DNA of 64,000 nt from assembly GCF_032302195.1 (NCBI RefSeq), contig NZ_CP135275.1, forward strand, positions 6,415,501-6,479,500, written 5' to 3'. The notes below the pieces were generated by a model. It saw nothing but the letters and a program-made list of their open reading frames with translations. It had not been told where the DNA came from and did not search any database. How positions within the stretch are numbered: position 1 is the stretch's first letter; every line of letters begins with the position of its first letter. The translations under genes and the position numbers were made by a program. This document shows positions 9,068-18,230 of this stretch, in pieces. Origin of the DNA: Paenibacillus sp. MMS20-IR301 (GTDB lineage Bacteria; Bacillota; Bacilli; Paenibacillales; Paenibacillaceae).

Positions 9068-9817
9068 ATGACTATTTTCATCGCTATATATATCACGCTA
9101 TTAGGACTAACGCTGGGGTCCTTCTTCAACGTAGTCGGGCTGCGCGTACCGGCAGGAGAGTCCTTGCTGCATCCGCCCTCACAATGTCCCAAATGTGGCG
9201 CAAGGCTGAAGACGCTGGATCTGATCCCGGTCGTGAGCTACCTGTTATCACGGGGGAAATGCCGGCACTGCGGGACCCGGGTCCCGCTCTTGTATCCGCT
9301 TGGTGAAGCAGCAACAGGGCTGCTATTCCTGGTGATGTATCTGAAGTTCGGGATTACCCTTGAAGGGCTTACCGGAGCACTGCTGGCCAGCCTGTCCGTT
9401 ATAATTACAGTCTCAGACCTCAGGTATATGCTGATTCCGGATAAGGTACTGCTGTTTTTTGTGCCGGTATTTCTGGTGCTGGTTCCCTTTATGACGGAGC
9501 ATCCGCTGGGGTATCATGTGCTCGGAGCGTTAAGCGGCGGCGGAGTACTCCTGCTGCTGGCCCTGTTTGGGGGCATGGGCATGGGCGATGTTAAGCTGTT
9601 CGCGCTGCTTGGCTGGATCATTGGCTGGCCGGGGGTTATTCTGGCGTTCTTTATAGCCTGTGCGTTTGGCGCCGGGGTTGGCGGCGTACTGCGGCTGCTT
9701 GGCCTCATCGGCCGGAAACAGCCCGTCCCGTTCGGACCGTATCTGGCGTTTGGTGCACTTATTTCATTTCTGTTTGGCCCGGAGATCATCGGCGCATATC
9801 TTTCGTTTATCGGTTAG
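9068..9817 (+). CDS. pilD: Prepilin peptidase / N-methyltransferase PilD (A24 family)
   Basis: This membrane aspartyl protease cleaves the prepilin leader and, in full-length forms, methylates the new N-terminal Phe. It has 249 residues. The cytoplasmic domain has paired CxxC motifs (C40/C43 and C65/C68) typical of bifunctional zinc-containing enzymes. The catalytic aspartates are D117 (SDLRYMLIPDK) and D174 (GMGMGDVK). Six to eight hydrophobic segments are visible. The ATG at 9068 is preceded by AAAGGGA. Its substrate is the pilin encoded immediately upstream. Confidence 0.95.
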   Translation: MTIFIAIYITLLGLTLGSFFNVVGLRVPAGESLLHPPSQCPKCGARLKTLDLIPVVSYLLSRGKCRHCGTRVPLLYPLGEAATGLLFLVMYLKFGITLEGLTGALLASLSVIITVSDLRYMLIPDKVLLFFVPVFLVLVPFMTEHPLGYHVLGALSGGGVLLLLALFGGMGMGDVKLFALLGWIIGWPGVILAFFIACAFGAGVGGVLRLLGLIGRKQPVPFGPYLAFGALISFLFGPEIIGAYLSFIG

Positions 9818-9832
9818 GAGGAACATCATCGG

Positions 9833-11449
9833 ATGATGGGATTAGGTCAACGCGCAATCGGGATTTCCATAGAGGAATCTGCGATCCGCTTCGTCAGCTT
9901 GAAGAAGAACAAAACCTGGGAGGTCCGCAAGAAGAAGGTGCTTCCGCTGCAGCCGGGGATGATTGTCGAGAACCAGATTGCAGATGGAGAATCCCTGCTG
10001 GATATTCTGAAGCCCTGGGTCAAAAAACAGGGGCTGCGCGGATCCAAGGTAGCCCTGGCTATTCCGCCGGCGCAAATCATTATCCGTAAAATGAGTATTC
10101 CGAGCACCAATGAGAAGCAACTGGACCAGCTTGTGAAGCTGGAGGTAGAGACGGGACTGCATCTGCCGTTTGAGAATCCGGTATACGATTATGTTACGAC
10201 AGGTATAGATGAGAACCAGAGCCATCTGCTGGTCTTCGCCGCACCGCGCAAGCCGATTCAGGACCATATCGATATTCTGGAGGCTGCCGGCCTGCGGGTG
10301 GGTGCAGTAGAGATTTCAGCTACGGCCCTGGCCCGGAGCATCATGCTGAATCAGGGTGAAGTCTTAAATGAGACGATGCTGATTCATCTGGAGCAGTCGC
10401 TGCTGGATATCTATATGTTCCGTGAAGGAAATCCCGTATTCATCCGTTCTATTAATGTTGCGGATTTGCAGACAGGCAGAGCAGAGGCGGCTGTACCTGT
10501 ACAGGAAGAGCTGAAATTCAGATCAGAAGTGGCAGCCGCGCTTGAGAGTGAAGAAGAGCATCTGTCACCGGAGCAAATGCTGGAGATTACTGCCGAAATA
10601 TCCCGGATGCTCAACTTCTACCAATACAGTCTGCATGACGGCAGCACACGGATCAGCAAGGTGCTGATTACAGGAACGCCGGTTCTGCGCAGTCAGCTTC
10701 ATGATGAGCTTAGCCAATCCCTGAATGAGCAGGAGGTTGTGCCGGTAAGTCTGGACCAGCTGGAAGCCAGTGCAGGGAGAGTGCAGAATCACCAGCTGAA
10801 CAGCTTTAGAGTGGCGACCGGAGCGGCGCTCGGCTCTAGAGAGCCGCATATTAATCTTCTGCCCCGTGAGGACCGTGAAGCGATGATCTTCCCTTATCTG
10901 GCTATTGCCCTGATCGGCATCTGGCTGCTGGGGATGGCCGGGGTCGGAATTCTGTATGCGGGCAATAAAGGGCAGATCAGTGACCAGGCAGAGCAGCTGC
11001 AGGGTCTCCGGGACCGGAGTACCTTGCTGCAGCTGGAGCTGGCTAAAGCGAACAACGGCGGTTCGGGCAAGCTGGACCGTAAAGCAGCTATTGATGAGAT
11101 TATGAACTACAGGGCGCTGAATATTGTCTCTGTGCTGAATAAGCTGGCCTCAGGCTTGCCGCAAGGATCTTCGCTGGGTAATGTAGGCTATACCTACCTC
11201 AGTTCGATTGATTTGACAGTGAAGCTGCAGAGGATGGAGGATGCGGCCGAATATCTGGCGGAGCTGCGCAAGATGCCGTTCACTGTGGAAGCGAGTATTC
11301 AAAAGCTGACCGAAGGCAATCCCGGCGGTAATACGCAGGCACAGGCGACGCTTACGAAGTACTATACGGCAGTTTATCGTGTGAATCTGGCTAATGCTGT
11401 TACAGCAAACGGCAGCGGGGAGGCGGATACCAATGGAACAAATGAATAA
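9833..11449 (+). CDS. pilM: PilM-PilN fusion, pilus alignment complex
   Basis: PilM is an actin-like cytoplasmic protein that binds the N-terminus of the membrane protein PilN. Here one 538-residue frame holds both. Residues 1 to ~335 are PilM-like (GQRAIGISIEESAIRFV at the start, Pro-rich IPPAQIIIRKMSIP, VEISATALARS). The PilN hallmark INLLP is at about 340-344. One membrane helix follows (~351-374), then a periplasm-side coiled coil and a PilN-like domain. Separate PilM is usually near 350 residues and PilN near 180-200, which sums to this length. The ATG at 9833 follows AGGAGGAA. It overlaps pilO by 17 bases. Confidence 0.85.
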   Translation: MMGLGQRAIGISIEESAIRFVSLKKNKTWEVRKKKVLPLQPGMIVENQIADGESLLDILKPWVKKQGLRGSKVALAIPPAQIIIRKMSIPSTNEKQLDQLVKLEVETGLHLPFENPVYDYVTTGIDENQSHLLVFAAPRKPIQDHIDILEAAGLRVGAVEISATALARSIMLNQGEVLNETMLIHLEQSLLDIYMFREGNPVFIRSINVADLQTGRAEAAVPVQEELKFRSEVAAALESEEEHLSPEQMLEITAEISRMLNFYQYSLHDGSTRISKVLITGTPVLRSQLHDELSQSLNEQEVVPVSLDQLEASAGRVQNHQLNSFRVATGAALGSREPHINLLPREDREAMIFPYLAIALIGIWLLGMAGVGILYAGNKGQISDQAEQLQGLRDRSTLLQLELAKANNGGSGKLDRKAAIDEIMNYRALNIVSVLNKLASGLPQGSSLGNVGYTYLSSIDLTVKLQRMEDAAEYLAELRKMPFTVEASIQKLTEGNPGGNTQAQATLTKYYTAVYRVNLANAVTANGSGEADTNGTNE

Positions 11450-12029
11450 ATACCGTTCGCCGATTGTACTTGGGGTTCTGGTGCTGTTCCTGCTGTTATT
11501 TGCATTCTTCCTGCTGGGATTTAAACCTACGAACGATAAGATTAGCGAGCAGGAATCAGAGATGTCACAGCTGGAACAGCAGAACAGCCTGATGGAGACT
11601 AAAATCGAAGAGCTGAACAGCTCATCAGCAAATGATGATGCACAGGAGGAGCTGCTGGCCCAGCTTCCGCGCGGTGACAACAGCGAGCAGCTGATTCTGG
11701 ATCTGCGTAATATCGGCGCACTGACCGATGCGCGGCTGAAAGAGATCGGGTTCACGCTGGAGGATACGAATCCCATTCAGGAGATGACCGGTTCTGCAAG
11801 TGTAGTCTATCCTACAGTGAAGGAACTGAAGCTGACGGCAACGGTAGAGGGGACTTATACCAGTCTGCGGAACTGGCTGACAGCGCTGCAGCTGCTGCCC
11901 CGCATTATTAACGTAGAAGCGTACAGCTTCCAGCACTCGAATGATTCGGGGAATATCCTTTCAGCAAGCGTTACGTTTACGGCCTACTATGAGCAGTCTG
12001 CGGATACCGCAAGCCTGGAGCAGAGGTAG
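11433..12029 (+). CDS. pilO: PilO-like pilus alignment protein
   Basis: PilO partners PilN outside the membrane. I place the start at ATG 11433 (MEQMNKYRSP), because GGGGAGG lies nine bases upstream; a longer reading from 11394 would sit wholly inside pilM with no ribosome site. The 198 residues show one membrane helix (~10-30), a coiled coil (~38-65) and a ferredoxin-like domain with LKLTATVEGTYTSLRNWLTALQ and VSFTAYY-like strands, as in PilO. It is the last pilus gene and is followed by a terminator. Sequence identity to classic PilO is low, so the call rests partly on position. Confidence 0.8.
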   Translation: MEQMNKYRSPIVLGVLVLFLLLFAFFLLGFKPTNDKISEQESEMSQLEQQNSLMETKIEELNSSSANDDAQEELLAQLPRGDNSEQLILDLRNIGALTDARLKEIGFTLEDTNPIQEMTGSASVVYPTVKELKLTATVEGTYTSLRNWLTALQLLPRIINVEAYSFQHSNDSGNILSASVTFTAYYEQSADTASLEQR

Positions 12030-12074
12030 CTGTACTGGATCAGAATCAGCCTTGACAGGAACATAGTTAACCGG

Positions 12075-12110
12075 CTCCATTCTCCATTAACAGGAGGATG
12101 GAGTTTTTTT
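12075..12110 (+). terminator. Terminator ending the pilus operon
   Basis: CTCCATTCTCC (12075-12085) pairs with GGAGGATGGAG (12093-12103), with one wobble pair, and seven T follow directly. Confidence 0.9.
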
Positions 12111-12257
12111 GTGCACTTCCCCCTTCTCCCGTTTCCACCCGGGGGTGGTTTGGGTATTTTAGCTTAAAGGCGATCGTAAAGTATATAGTACGCACCGCAG
12201 CAATGGGAGAACAGGGTTCTTCACAACCTATAACAGGACTAAGAGGAGGCGTTTAGG

Positions 12258-12860
12258 ATGGGTAAAAAGTGGCTACTTGGTACATTGGTACTTTCACTGG
12301 GACTGGTCTCTGCAGGCAGTGGGGCACTCGCGGCTTCACCATCAGCAGGTTTAGAGGGATTTAAGACGGTGGCTGTCTCGGCACCGGGTAAGGAAGGACC
12401 GGCAACCATCAATAATTTGACGGAGAAAAGTATTATTCCGCTCATGATTCATGCGAAGGCAATCTATACGTATGCGAGCCGGGGCGGCAATACCTTTAAT
12501 CCGGAGCTGTTTCACTATAATACGGTGGAATACCGTTATCTTTCGGGCGATTTGGGGACGAAGCAGCAGCTGATGAATTATGTGAAAAGAGCCTACACCC
12601 ATAATGCGGCAGCTTTTTATACACAAACACTGTTTCTGGAGTATAACGGAAGAATGGGGCAGCCCAATGTAGATCTGGGCAACACACTGGATTACAGCAG
12701 GGCTACTGCCCGGATGGTATCCAAAGACGCATTAACTGCAGTCTTCGAGCTGAGTGTGCCGCCGAGTGGAACAACCGGAGTGAATGAAAACGTAGTGGTG
12801 AAGCTGAAGAAGGTGAACGGTTACTGGAGAATTGATGTATCGCCGGATACAGTGTTCTAA
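12258..12860 (+). CDS. Secreted IseA-like protein (possible DL-endopeptidase inhibitor)
   Basis: This 200-residue protein has a clear signal peptide (MGKKWLLG..., cleavage near ALA-A at 25/26) and a mature domain of ~175 residues. The order of motifs, a helix with IIPLMIHAKAIYTYASRGG, then YRYLSGDLGTKQQLMNYVKRAYT, resembles the IseA/YoeB family. IseA binds and inhibits D,L-endopeptidases that separate daughter cells. The assignment is from memory and could instead be an uncharacterised secreted protein. GAGGAGG lies upstream of the ATG. It has its own transcription unit after the pilus terminator and is convergent with the CBS gene. Confidence 0.55.
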   Translation: MGKKWLLGTLVLSLGLVSAGSGALAASPSAGLEGFKTVAVSAPGKEGPATINNLTEKSIIPLMIHAKAIYTYASRGGNTFNPELFHYNTVEYRYLSGDLGTKQQLMNYVKRAYTHNAAAFYTQTLFLEYNGRMGQPNVDLGNTLDYSRATARMVSKDALTAVFELSVPPSGTTGVNENVVVKLKKVNGYWRIDVSPDTVF

Positions 12861-12894
12861 CGCGGGGATAGAGGAGGAACGGCTCTGCCGCCCT

Positions 12895-13293
12895 TTAGCG
12901 CAGCAGTTCCGCAGGGTGGAGAATGCCGGCAATCCGGCCGTTATCTGTTACGATAATGCAGTCCTGTCTCATCGCTTCCGGGCGCTGCATGGCTTCGGCC
13001 CATAATGATTCGGGAGAAGCGGAGATGTCCGCTGTCAGCGGACTGCGGTTCATCAGCTTCGATACCGGTTCATTGTAGAACTGGTCGATACCCATCCGTC
13101 CGGTTGCCTTGAGGAAAAAGCGCTCGCACATGATCAGTCCTACAGGTTCATTGCTGCTGCTGCGGACAACGATGCATTTGGATTCCGGATGCTGGAATTG
13201 TACACGCAGAGCTTCACGGCAGGTTAGCGAAGGTGAAATGGCCGGAGCCTGGCGGAGGATGGCTGACAGGCCGGCTGTTGATGTTATAGTCAT
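12895..13293 (-). CDS. Small CBS-domain-pair protein
   Basis: This 132-residue cytoplasmic protein appears to consist of two CBS motifs and nothing else. The first covers about 10-60 (REALRVQF...CIVVRSSSNEPVGLIMCERF) and the second about 75-132 (VSKLMNRSPLTADIS...DCIIVTDNGRIAGILHPAELL). Such pairs bind adenine nucleotides or S-adenosyl compounds and regulate partners. No partner is evident from context. The ribosome site is GAAAGGAGTG before the ATG at 13293. It is transcribed toward the IseA-like gene. Confidence 0.75.
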   Translation of the reverse strand: MTITSTAGLSAILRQAPAISPSLTCREALRVQFQHPESKCIVVRSSSNEPVGLIMCERFFLKATGRMGIDQFYNEPVSKLMNRSPLTADISASPESLWAEAMQRPEAMRQDCIIVTDNGRIAGILHPAELLR

Positions 13294-13387
13294 AAGTACA
13301 CTCCTTTCAGATGAAGTCTACTCTAACTGTAACGCGCAAACGTAAATTGTAACGGCTCCCCGGGTAAGCGCTGTGTAAAGGTTATAT

Positions 13388-13433
13388 AAAACGGCTGTGC
13401 CGCCCTTGCTTCAAGGCTGGCACAGCCGTTTTT
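13388..13433 (-). terminator. Terminator between the vanW-like and CBS genes
   Basis: AACGGCTGTGCC (13390-13401) and GGCACAGCCGTT (13419-13430) form a perfect stem, with A on the left and T on the right. Read on the minus strand it ends the vanW-like transcript. Confidence 0.85.
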
Positions 13434-13460
13434 AGGTTTTTAGGGTTCGGGGTAATTTTC

Positions 13461-14888
13461 TTATTCACCCTTTACGCCGTCCTCGACCAGCTGTTTGCCT
13501 GAAGCTTCCGGAATTGTTGATTTACTCATGCCGCCGCGGCTGATGGCAATGACCCGTTTCTGGGCGTAATACACATCGCGGGAGAGCTTCTTCCTCTCGG
13601 CAGCCTTGCCGTCAACATAACGGGTAATATAGGTCTCGACGATATAACCGGTTTTACCAGCCTGAACTATCCTTGTTCCGCCCCGGGGAAGCGAGGCATC
13701 GCTCACGTATTTGTCGGTCGGGTTCAACACCTCTACCGTCCGTGATTCCAGACCGAAAGTGACATTCTCCGGAAAGGTGCCGAACAGCTTAACCGTCAGG
13801 GTGCGCCCTTTGACTTCAGCTTTTATAATCAAATACTTGCCGGTATTGTTGCGGAAGCGGAAATTGATATACCCTTCGGCAAATGTGGCATCCTGCCCTT
13901 TGGGCAGATAGCTGACCGGAAGCGAGTGGTTGCGCCGTTCCACAATCTCAAGCCCGGAGCGCAGCGCGGCATTGTACAGGGTGCTTGAGACCTGGCAGAT
14001 GCCTCCGCCTGTACCGGGCTGCAGCTTACCGTTTACAATGACCGGTGCTTCACGGAAGCCATATTCCGCCTGGGCTTTCTGGATGGCTTTCCCGTAGTCG
14101 AAGATAGCGTCCGGCGGCAGAATGGTTCCATTCACCGCTTTGGCTGCGGCCTCCACATTGTAGCTGCGTCCGGGTCCGCTGGACCCTAAGAATGTGCTGA
14201 ACTGGGTAATCTTCCGCGCAATACCCTGATCCTTCAGCGACTGCAGCGTGATGTCCGGCGCTTTGACCGTTAACGGGACGTCCAGGCTGATCCGCATCTT
14301 TTGCGGGTTTCCTGTACCGCCAATGCCGGCGGGCAGGGCTGCACGCAGGGCAAGCTCCAGAGCCTGCCAGTCTACTTCGTAGGAGTTGGTTCCGGGTGTG
14401 TACACTATACGGTCATCCTCTGTAATTCTCCGCACCGCATCAGCAGGAACGCCGAAGGTCTCTCTCTCCCAAGCCGGACTAAGCTTGTGCTTCAGTTCCG
14501 TAAGTTCCAGATGGATTCCAATGGTCCAGTCCGCGGACCAGCTGCGCCGGGCCTGGACCCGCTCCAGCAGTGATCCTTCGGTCAGCGTCTTCAGTGCCTG
14601 ACTGAAAGCTTCTGCCTCGTAGGTAACACCGGCCTGCTGCAGCGTAAGGCTCAGCTCAGTATTGTTCTCTGTCTTCAGCGAGAGCGGAATAGTCTCAAGA
14701 GCCTGAAGCCTGGTATCCAGCTCAGTTTGTACTGCGGCGATGTCCAAACCCCCGATGTCCCATCCGGAGATAACGGTCCCTTTGGGCAGGGTGCGCTGGG
14801 TGCCATATAGATGAAGTCCTCCGGCGGCAAGCGAGCCGGCCAGAATCAGGCCGAGTCCCAGGATGAGGACGGCGTGTATTTTTTTCAT
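13461..14888 (-). CDS. VanW/YoaR-like exported protein with peptidoglycan-binding-like N-domain
   Basis: The start is the ATG at 14888, seven bases after AAGGAG; an in-frame TTG two codons earlier is too close to that site. The 475-residue protein begins with a signal or anchor helix. An N-terminal region (~35-220) resembles the PG_binding_4 domain found in this family. The VanW domain (~240-390) carries the hallmark GTGGGICQVSSTLYNAAL and the YNVEAAAKAVNG motif. A C-terminal G5-like strand region (KTGYIVETYITRY) follows. VanW-family proteins are found near cell-wall genes but have no proven reaction. It is divergent from the ftsEX block. Confidence 0.85.
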   Translation of the reverse strand: MKKIHAVLILGLGLILAGSLAAGGLHLYGTQRTLPKGTVISGWDIGGLDIAAVQTELDTRLQALETIPLSLKTENNTELSLTLQQAGVTYEAEAFSQALKTLTEGSLLERVQARRSWSADWTIGIHLELTELKHKLSPAWERETFGVPADAVRRITEDDRIVYTPGTNSYEVDWQALELALRAALPAGIGGTGNPQKMRISLDVPLTVKAPDITLQSLKDQGIARKITQFSTFLGSSGPGRSYNVEAAAKAVNGTILPPDAIFDYGKAIQKAQAEYGFREAPVIVNGKLQPGTGGGICQVSSTLYNAALRSGLEIVERRNHSLPVSYLPKGQDATFAEGYINFRFRNNTGKYLIIKAEVKGRTLTVKLFGTFPENVTFGLESRTVEVLNPTDKYVSDASLPRGGTRIVQAGKTGYIVETYITRYVDGKAAERKKLSRDVYYAQKRVIAISRGGMSKSTIPEASGKQLVEDGVKGE

Positions 14889-15067
14889 GAACAATCTCCT
14901 TCAGAGGCGCGGATTTGCGCTGGAGGCAGCGCCAGCCATGGAAATAAGACTTAATGAATGCATTGAAATGCCGATATATAGAAGTGTGGGTACGGCAGGA
15001 AAGCTTGTATTTTAATGTATATGTAAAGATTCGGTAAAACTTTCGGGTACTCAAGGGGTTAGGGATT

Positions 15068-15076
15068 TGTTACAAT
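15068..15076 (+). promoter_or_regulatory. Extended -10 promoter candidate for ftsEX
   Basis: TGTTACAAT matches the extended -10 pattern TGnTATAAT with one mismatch. There is no good -35 about 17 bases upstream, as is usual for extended -10 promoters. It lies about 80 bases before ftsE. Confidence 0.45.
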
Positions 15077-15158
15077 AGATACGCCTGCGATAATAATGAA
15101 GTTTATGGAAGCTTCCGCTAGGCGGGGGCGGATTATGTCAGAATCGGGAAGTGATAAG

Positions 15159-15845
15159 ATGATAGAAATGCAGGATGTATGGAAGACCTATCCTAACGGA
15201 ACCCATGCACTACAAGGAATATCTGTCAAAATCGACCGAAATGAGTTCGTTTATGTCGTCGGACCGTCCGGCGCAGGTAAATCAACGTTTATGAAATTAA
15301 TTTATAGAGAAGAAACACCGACCAAAGGGCAGATTTCCGTAGGCGGTTTCAATATAGGCAAGCTGAAGCCCCGCAAAATTCCATATGTCCGCCGCAACAT
15401 CGGCGTAGTGTTTCAGGATTTCCGGCTGCTGCCGAAGATGACAGCGTATGAGAATGTGGCTTTTGCGATGGAGGTCATTGAGGCGCCGAAGAAGATCATC
15501 AAGAAGCGGGTGAACGAGGTGCTCGATCTAGTGGGTCTGCGCAGCAAAGCCGGCCGTGAGCCCTCACAGCTCTCCGGGGGAGAGCAGCAGCGGATTGCCA
15601 TCGCCAGAGCGATTGTGAACAATCCTTCCGTCATTATTGCGGACGAGCCTACCGGCAACCTGGACCCCGAAACCTCATGGGGCATTATGCAGCTGCTGGA
15701 TGAGATTAATTTCCGCGGAACTACCATTGTTATGGCTACCCACAACCGGGATATCGTCAACAAAATGCGCAAACGGGTGCTGGCCATCGAGAACGGCAAT
15801 ATTGTCAGAGACCAATTGAGAGGGGAATACGGTTATGAGTTTTAA
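15159..15845 (+). CDS. ftsE: Cell-division ABC ATPase FtsE
   Basis: FtsE is the ATPase of the FtsEX complex that switches on peptidoglycan hydrolases at the wall. I choose ATG 15159 because it gives 228 residues, the usual FtsE length, and follows GGGAAGTGAT, which matches the rRNA tail well; an ATG at 15135 is the alternative. Visible are Walker [10 protein letters not shown] (35-43), the Q-loop FQDFRLL, signature LSGGEQQR and Walker [11 protein letters not shown]. Its stop overlaps the ftsX start by 11 bases. Confidence 0.95.
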   Translation: MIEMQDVWKTYPNGTHALQGISVKIDRNEFVYVVGPSGAGKSTFMKLIYREETPTKGQISVGGFNIGKLKPRKIPYVRRNIGVVFQDFRLLPKMTAYENVAFAMEVIEAPKKIIKKRVNEVLDLVGLRSKAGREPSQLSGGEQQRIAIARAIVNNPSVIIADEPTGNLDPETSWGIMQLLDEINFRGTTIVMATHNRDIVNKMRKRVLAIENGNIVRDQLRGEYGYEF

Positions 15846-16749
15846 AACCTTCTTGCGGCACATGCGGGAAGGCTTCAAAAACGTATTCCGTAACGGCTGG
15901 ATGTCGGTGGCTTCCATCACCTCCATCGTTGTGTCTCTTTTCGTACTCGGAGTGTTCATCCTGCTGGTGCTCAATGTGAATGAAGTAGCGGACAAAGCAG
16001 ACAGCCAGGTACAGATCAATGTACACCTGACGCTGAATACCGACCAGAAGATGCGGGAGACGCTGGAAAACGAAATCGGCAGCATGCCGGAAGTCAGCAA
16101 GGTGGAGTTCATCTCCAAAGAACAGGGACTCAAGGAATTCCGTGAGGATTTGGGGCCGGATGCGGCCGATCTTCTTGAAGGCTTCGATGAAGATAACAAT
16201 CCGCTGCCGGACAAGCTGCTTGTCGAGGTAATTGAGCCGACAACCGTATCGTTCGTGGCAGAGAAGATAGAGGCGCTGAATGAAGCGCATAAAGAGCAGC
16301 CGATTTACAAAGTGAAATATGGTGAAGGCTCTGTGGAGACCTTGTTCAAGGTGACCCGGGCTGTACGCAACATCGGGTTTATTTTCGTAGCGGGACTGGC
16401 GCTGATGTCGATGTTCCTGATTTCGAATACGATCCGGGTAACGATTCTGGCCCGCCGTAAGGAAATCGGCATTATGAAGCTGGTGGGAGCAACTAACTAT
16501 TTTATCCGCTGGCCGTTTTTTGTTGAAGGTGCATTGATCGGGCTGATCGGTTCGCTGGTCACCTCCGGGTTGCTCTACGCCGGTTACAGCAGTCTGGAAG
16601 CTTCCGTACAGGGAGATCCGATGCTTGGGCTGCGGCTGATTCCGTTCGAGGATATCTGGCTGCTGCTGTGCGGCTTGCTGGTCGGCCTGGGCGTGCTGAT
16701 TGGCGTGTGGGGCAGTACGGTGTCGATCCGGAAGTTCTTGAAGGTATAG
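15835..16749 (+). CDS. ftsX: Cell-division membrane protein FtsX
   Basis: This is the membrane half of FtsEX, passing ATPase movements to an external hydrolase. The 304 residues show a first helix (~22-45), a large extracellular loop (~46-165) that in this family contacts the partner hydrolase, and three more helices (~175-200, ~220-245, ~270-295). The FtsX signature ARRKEIGIMKLVGATNYFIRWP-like stretch is near 204-222. The ATG at 15835 follows GAGAGGGG. The gene after it encodes a coiled-coil M23 peptidase, the expected class of partner. Confidence 0.95.
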   Translation: MSFKTFLRHMREGFKNVFRNGWMSVASITSIVVSLFVLGVFILLVLNVNEVADKADSQVQINVHLTLNTDQKMRETLENEIGSMPEVSKVEFISKEQGLKEFREDLGPDAADLLEGFDEDNNPLPDKLLVEVIEPTTVSFVAEKIEALNEAHKEQPIYKVKYGEGSVETLFKVTRAVRNIGFIFVAGLALMSMFLISNTIRVTILARRKEIGIMKLVGATNYFIRWPFFVEGALIGLIGSLVTSGLLYAGYSSLEASVQGDPMLGLRLIPFEDIWLLLCGLLVGLGVLIGVWGSTVSIRKFLKV

Positions 16750-16791
16750 CAGAGACTTAATCAGACTTAGACAAAGGACGGGGAGTGCGAG

Positions 16792-18087
16792 TTGAAGAAG
16801 ATTGCTGCCGGAATAGCCGTAACGTTGCTGGCTGTCACAATGTTCGGGCCCTCTGACGGATATGCCAAGAAAACAAGTGTTGCCGAGATTGACAAGCAGC
16901 TGAAGCAGCTGCAGCAGGAGGTCCAGGCGGCCAAGGCTGCACAGGAGAAGGCGGCTTCCCGCAATCAGGAGGCTCAGCACTATAAGAATAAGACTACGCT
17001 TAACCTCGAGTATGTTCTGGAGCAGATTGAACAGGTGAAGGGTGAAATGACGACCATATCCGGTAAAATCGCCAGCACGGAAGAGTCGCTGGTCGTGACA
17101 ACGAGCGAGCTGGATGATGCGGAGGCCCGCGTGGCTTCCCGTGAAAAGCTGCTGGAATCCCGTGTCCGCCTGATGTACACGGATGGAGCTGTGTCCTATC
17201 TGGATGTGCTGCTGTCTTCGACCAGCTTCTCCGATTTCCTGGACCGGGCGGACTCCCTGAAGATGATCGTCGATCAGGACCAGGATCTGCTCGTGCAGCA
17301 TAAGCTGGACAAGGAGACCGTTATCGCGAAGAAGCAGGAGCTGGAAGGGCAATATGCCCAGGCCAAGCAGCTTTATACGGATCTGGAATCCCAGCGCAGT
17401 GTGCTGAAGGAGAAGGAAGCCGAGAAGCAGGAGCTTATTGCCTATTACGATGAGGAAATTCAGGAAGCCGAAGTGATTTCGGAAGAGCAGAATGCCAAGC
17501 TGGTCCAGCTGGCCAGTGACCGCTCCGCTCTGGAAGAGCAGAAGGACAAGCTTAAGGCCGAGGAGGCAGCGCGCAGAGCAGCAGCAGCCAAAGCGGAAGC
17601 GGCGCGCAGGGCAGCAGCAGCGGCCAAGGCGGCCAAAGCTGCGAGCAGCAGCAGAAGCTCCGTAGCGAGTTCGGCGGAATATGCCGGCGGGAACGGGCCG
17701 TTCCTGCTGCCGGTAGGCTCGGCACGCATCTCTTCCCCCTACGGTATACGTACACATCCGGTTACCGGTGAGGTAGGCAAAATGCATACCGGTGTCGACT
17801 TCGCAGTTCCCCAGGGGACGAATATTCACGCCGCGGATGCTGGTACAGTACTCGTAGCGGAATGGTGGAGCGGTTACGGCTACTGTGTAATTGTTGACCA
17901 TGGCGGCGGGGTATGGACGCTGTACGGGCATATCCGTGAAGGCGGCATTCTGGTGAAGCCGGGTGACCGGGTGGCACGCGGACAGACCATTGCGGAATCC
18001 GGTGCAACCGGACGGGTAACCGGCCCGCATCTGCACTTCGAAGTGCGGATTGACGGCAAGACCGTAGATCCGATGCCGTATCTGTAG
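16792..18087 (+). CDS. EnvC-like coiled-coil M23 (LytM) peptidase
   Basis: This exported protein is a likely hydrolase or hydrolase activator controlled by FtsEX. The 431 residues begin at TTG 16792, behind GGGGAG. A signal peptide (~1-25) precedes a long coiled coil (~28-265) with an Ala-rich end, then the LytM domain (~315-431). Zinc-ligand motifs are intact: HTGVDFAVP (His ~331, Asp ~335) and HLHFEVR (His ~413, ~415), so unlike E. coli EnvC it could be catalytically active. The layout is like that of the FtsEX-dependent proteins EnvC and PcsB, and it directly follows ftsX. Confidence 0.88.
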   Translation: MKKIAAGIAVTLLAVTMFGPSDGYAKKTSVAEIDKQLKQLQQEVQAAKAAQEKAASRNQEAQHYKNKTTLNLEYVLEQIEQVKGEMTTISGKIASTEESLVVTTSELDDAEARVASREKLLESRVRLMYTDGAVSYLDVLLSSTSFSDFLDRADSLKMIVDQDQDLLVQHKLDKETVIAKKQELEGQYAQAKQLYTDLESQRSVLKEKEAEKQELIAYYDEEIQEAEVISEEQNAKLVQLASDRSALEEQKDKLKAEEAARRAAAAKAEAARRAAAAAKAAKAASSSRSSVASSAEYAGGNGPFLLPVGSARISSPYGIRTHPVTGEVGKMHTGVDFAVPQGTNIHAADAGTVLVAEWWSGYGYCVIVDHGGGVWTLYGHIREGGILVKPGDRVARGQTIAESGATGRVTGPHLHFEVRIDGKTVDPMPYL

Positions 18088-18230
18088 GTTCGGCCCTTAA
18101 GGATAAGTTGAATAATGAAGTAACTAAATAAATATTATTTCATCCGGCGGCATATACTGGAAGAGATGCCGTTCTCATGGAGCGGACCATGCGGGTGATC
18201 AGATGGACAAGAAGGGACGGTGGGAACATC

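Noticed and set aside
15805..18036. 743-codon open frame on the minus strand under ftsX and the M23 peptidase
   Set aside because: It is antisense to well-supported genes, and its product is rich in His, Arg, Gln and Leu, as expected from codon bias of the real strand.
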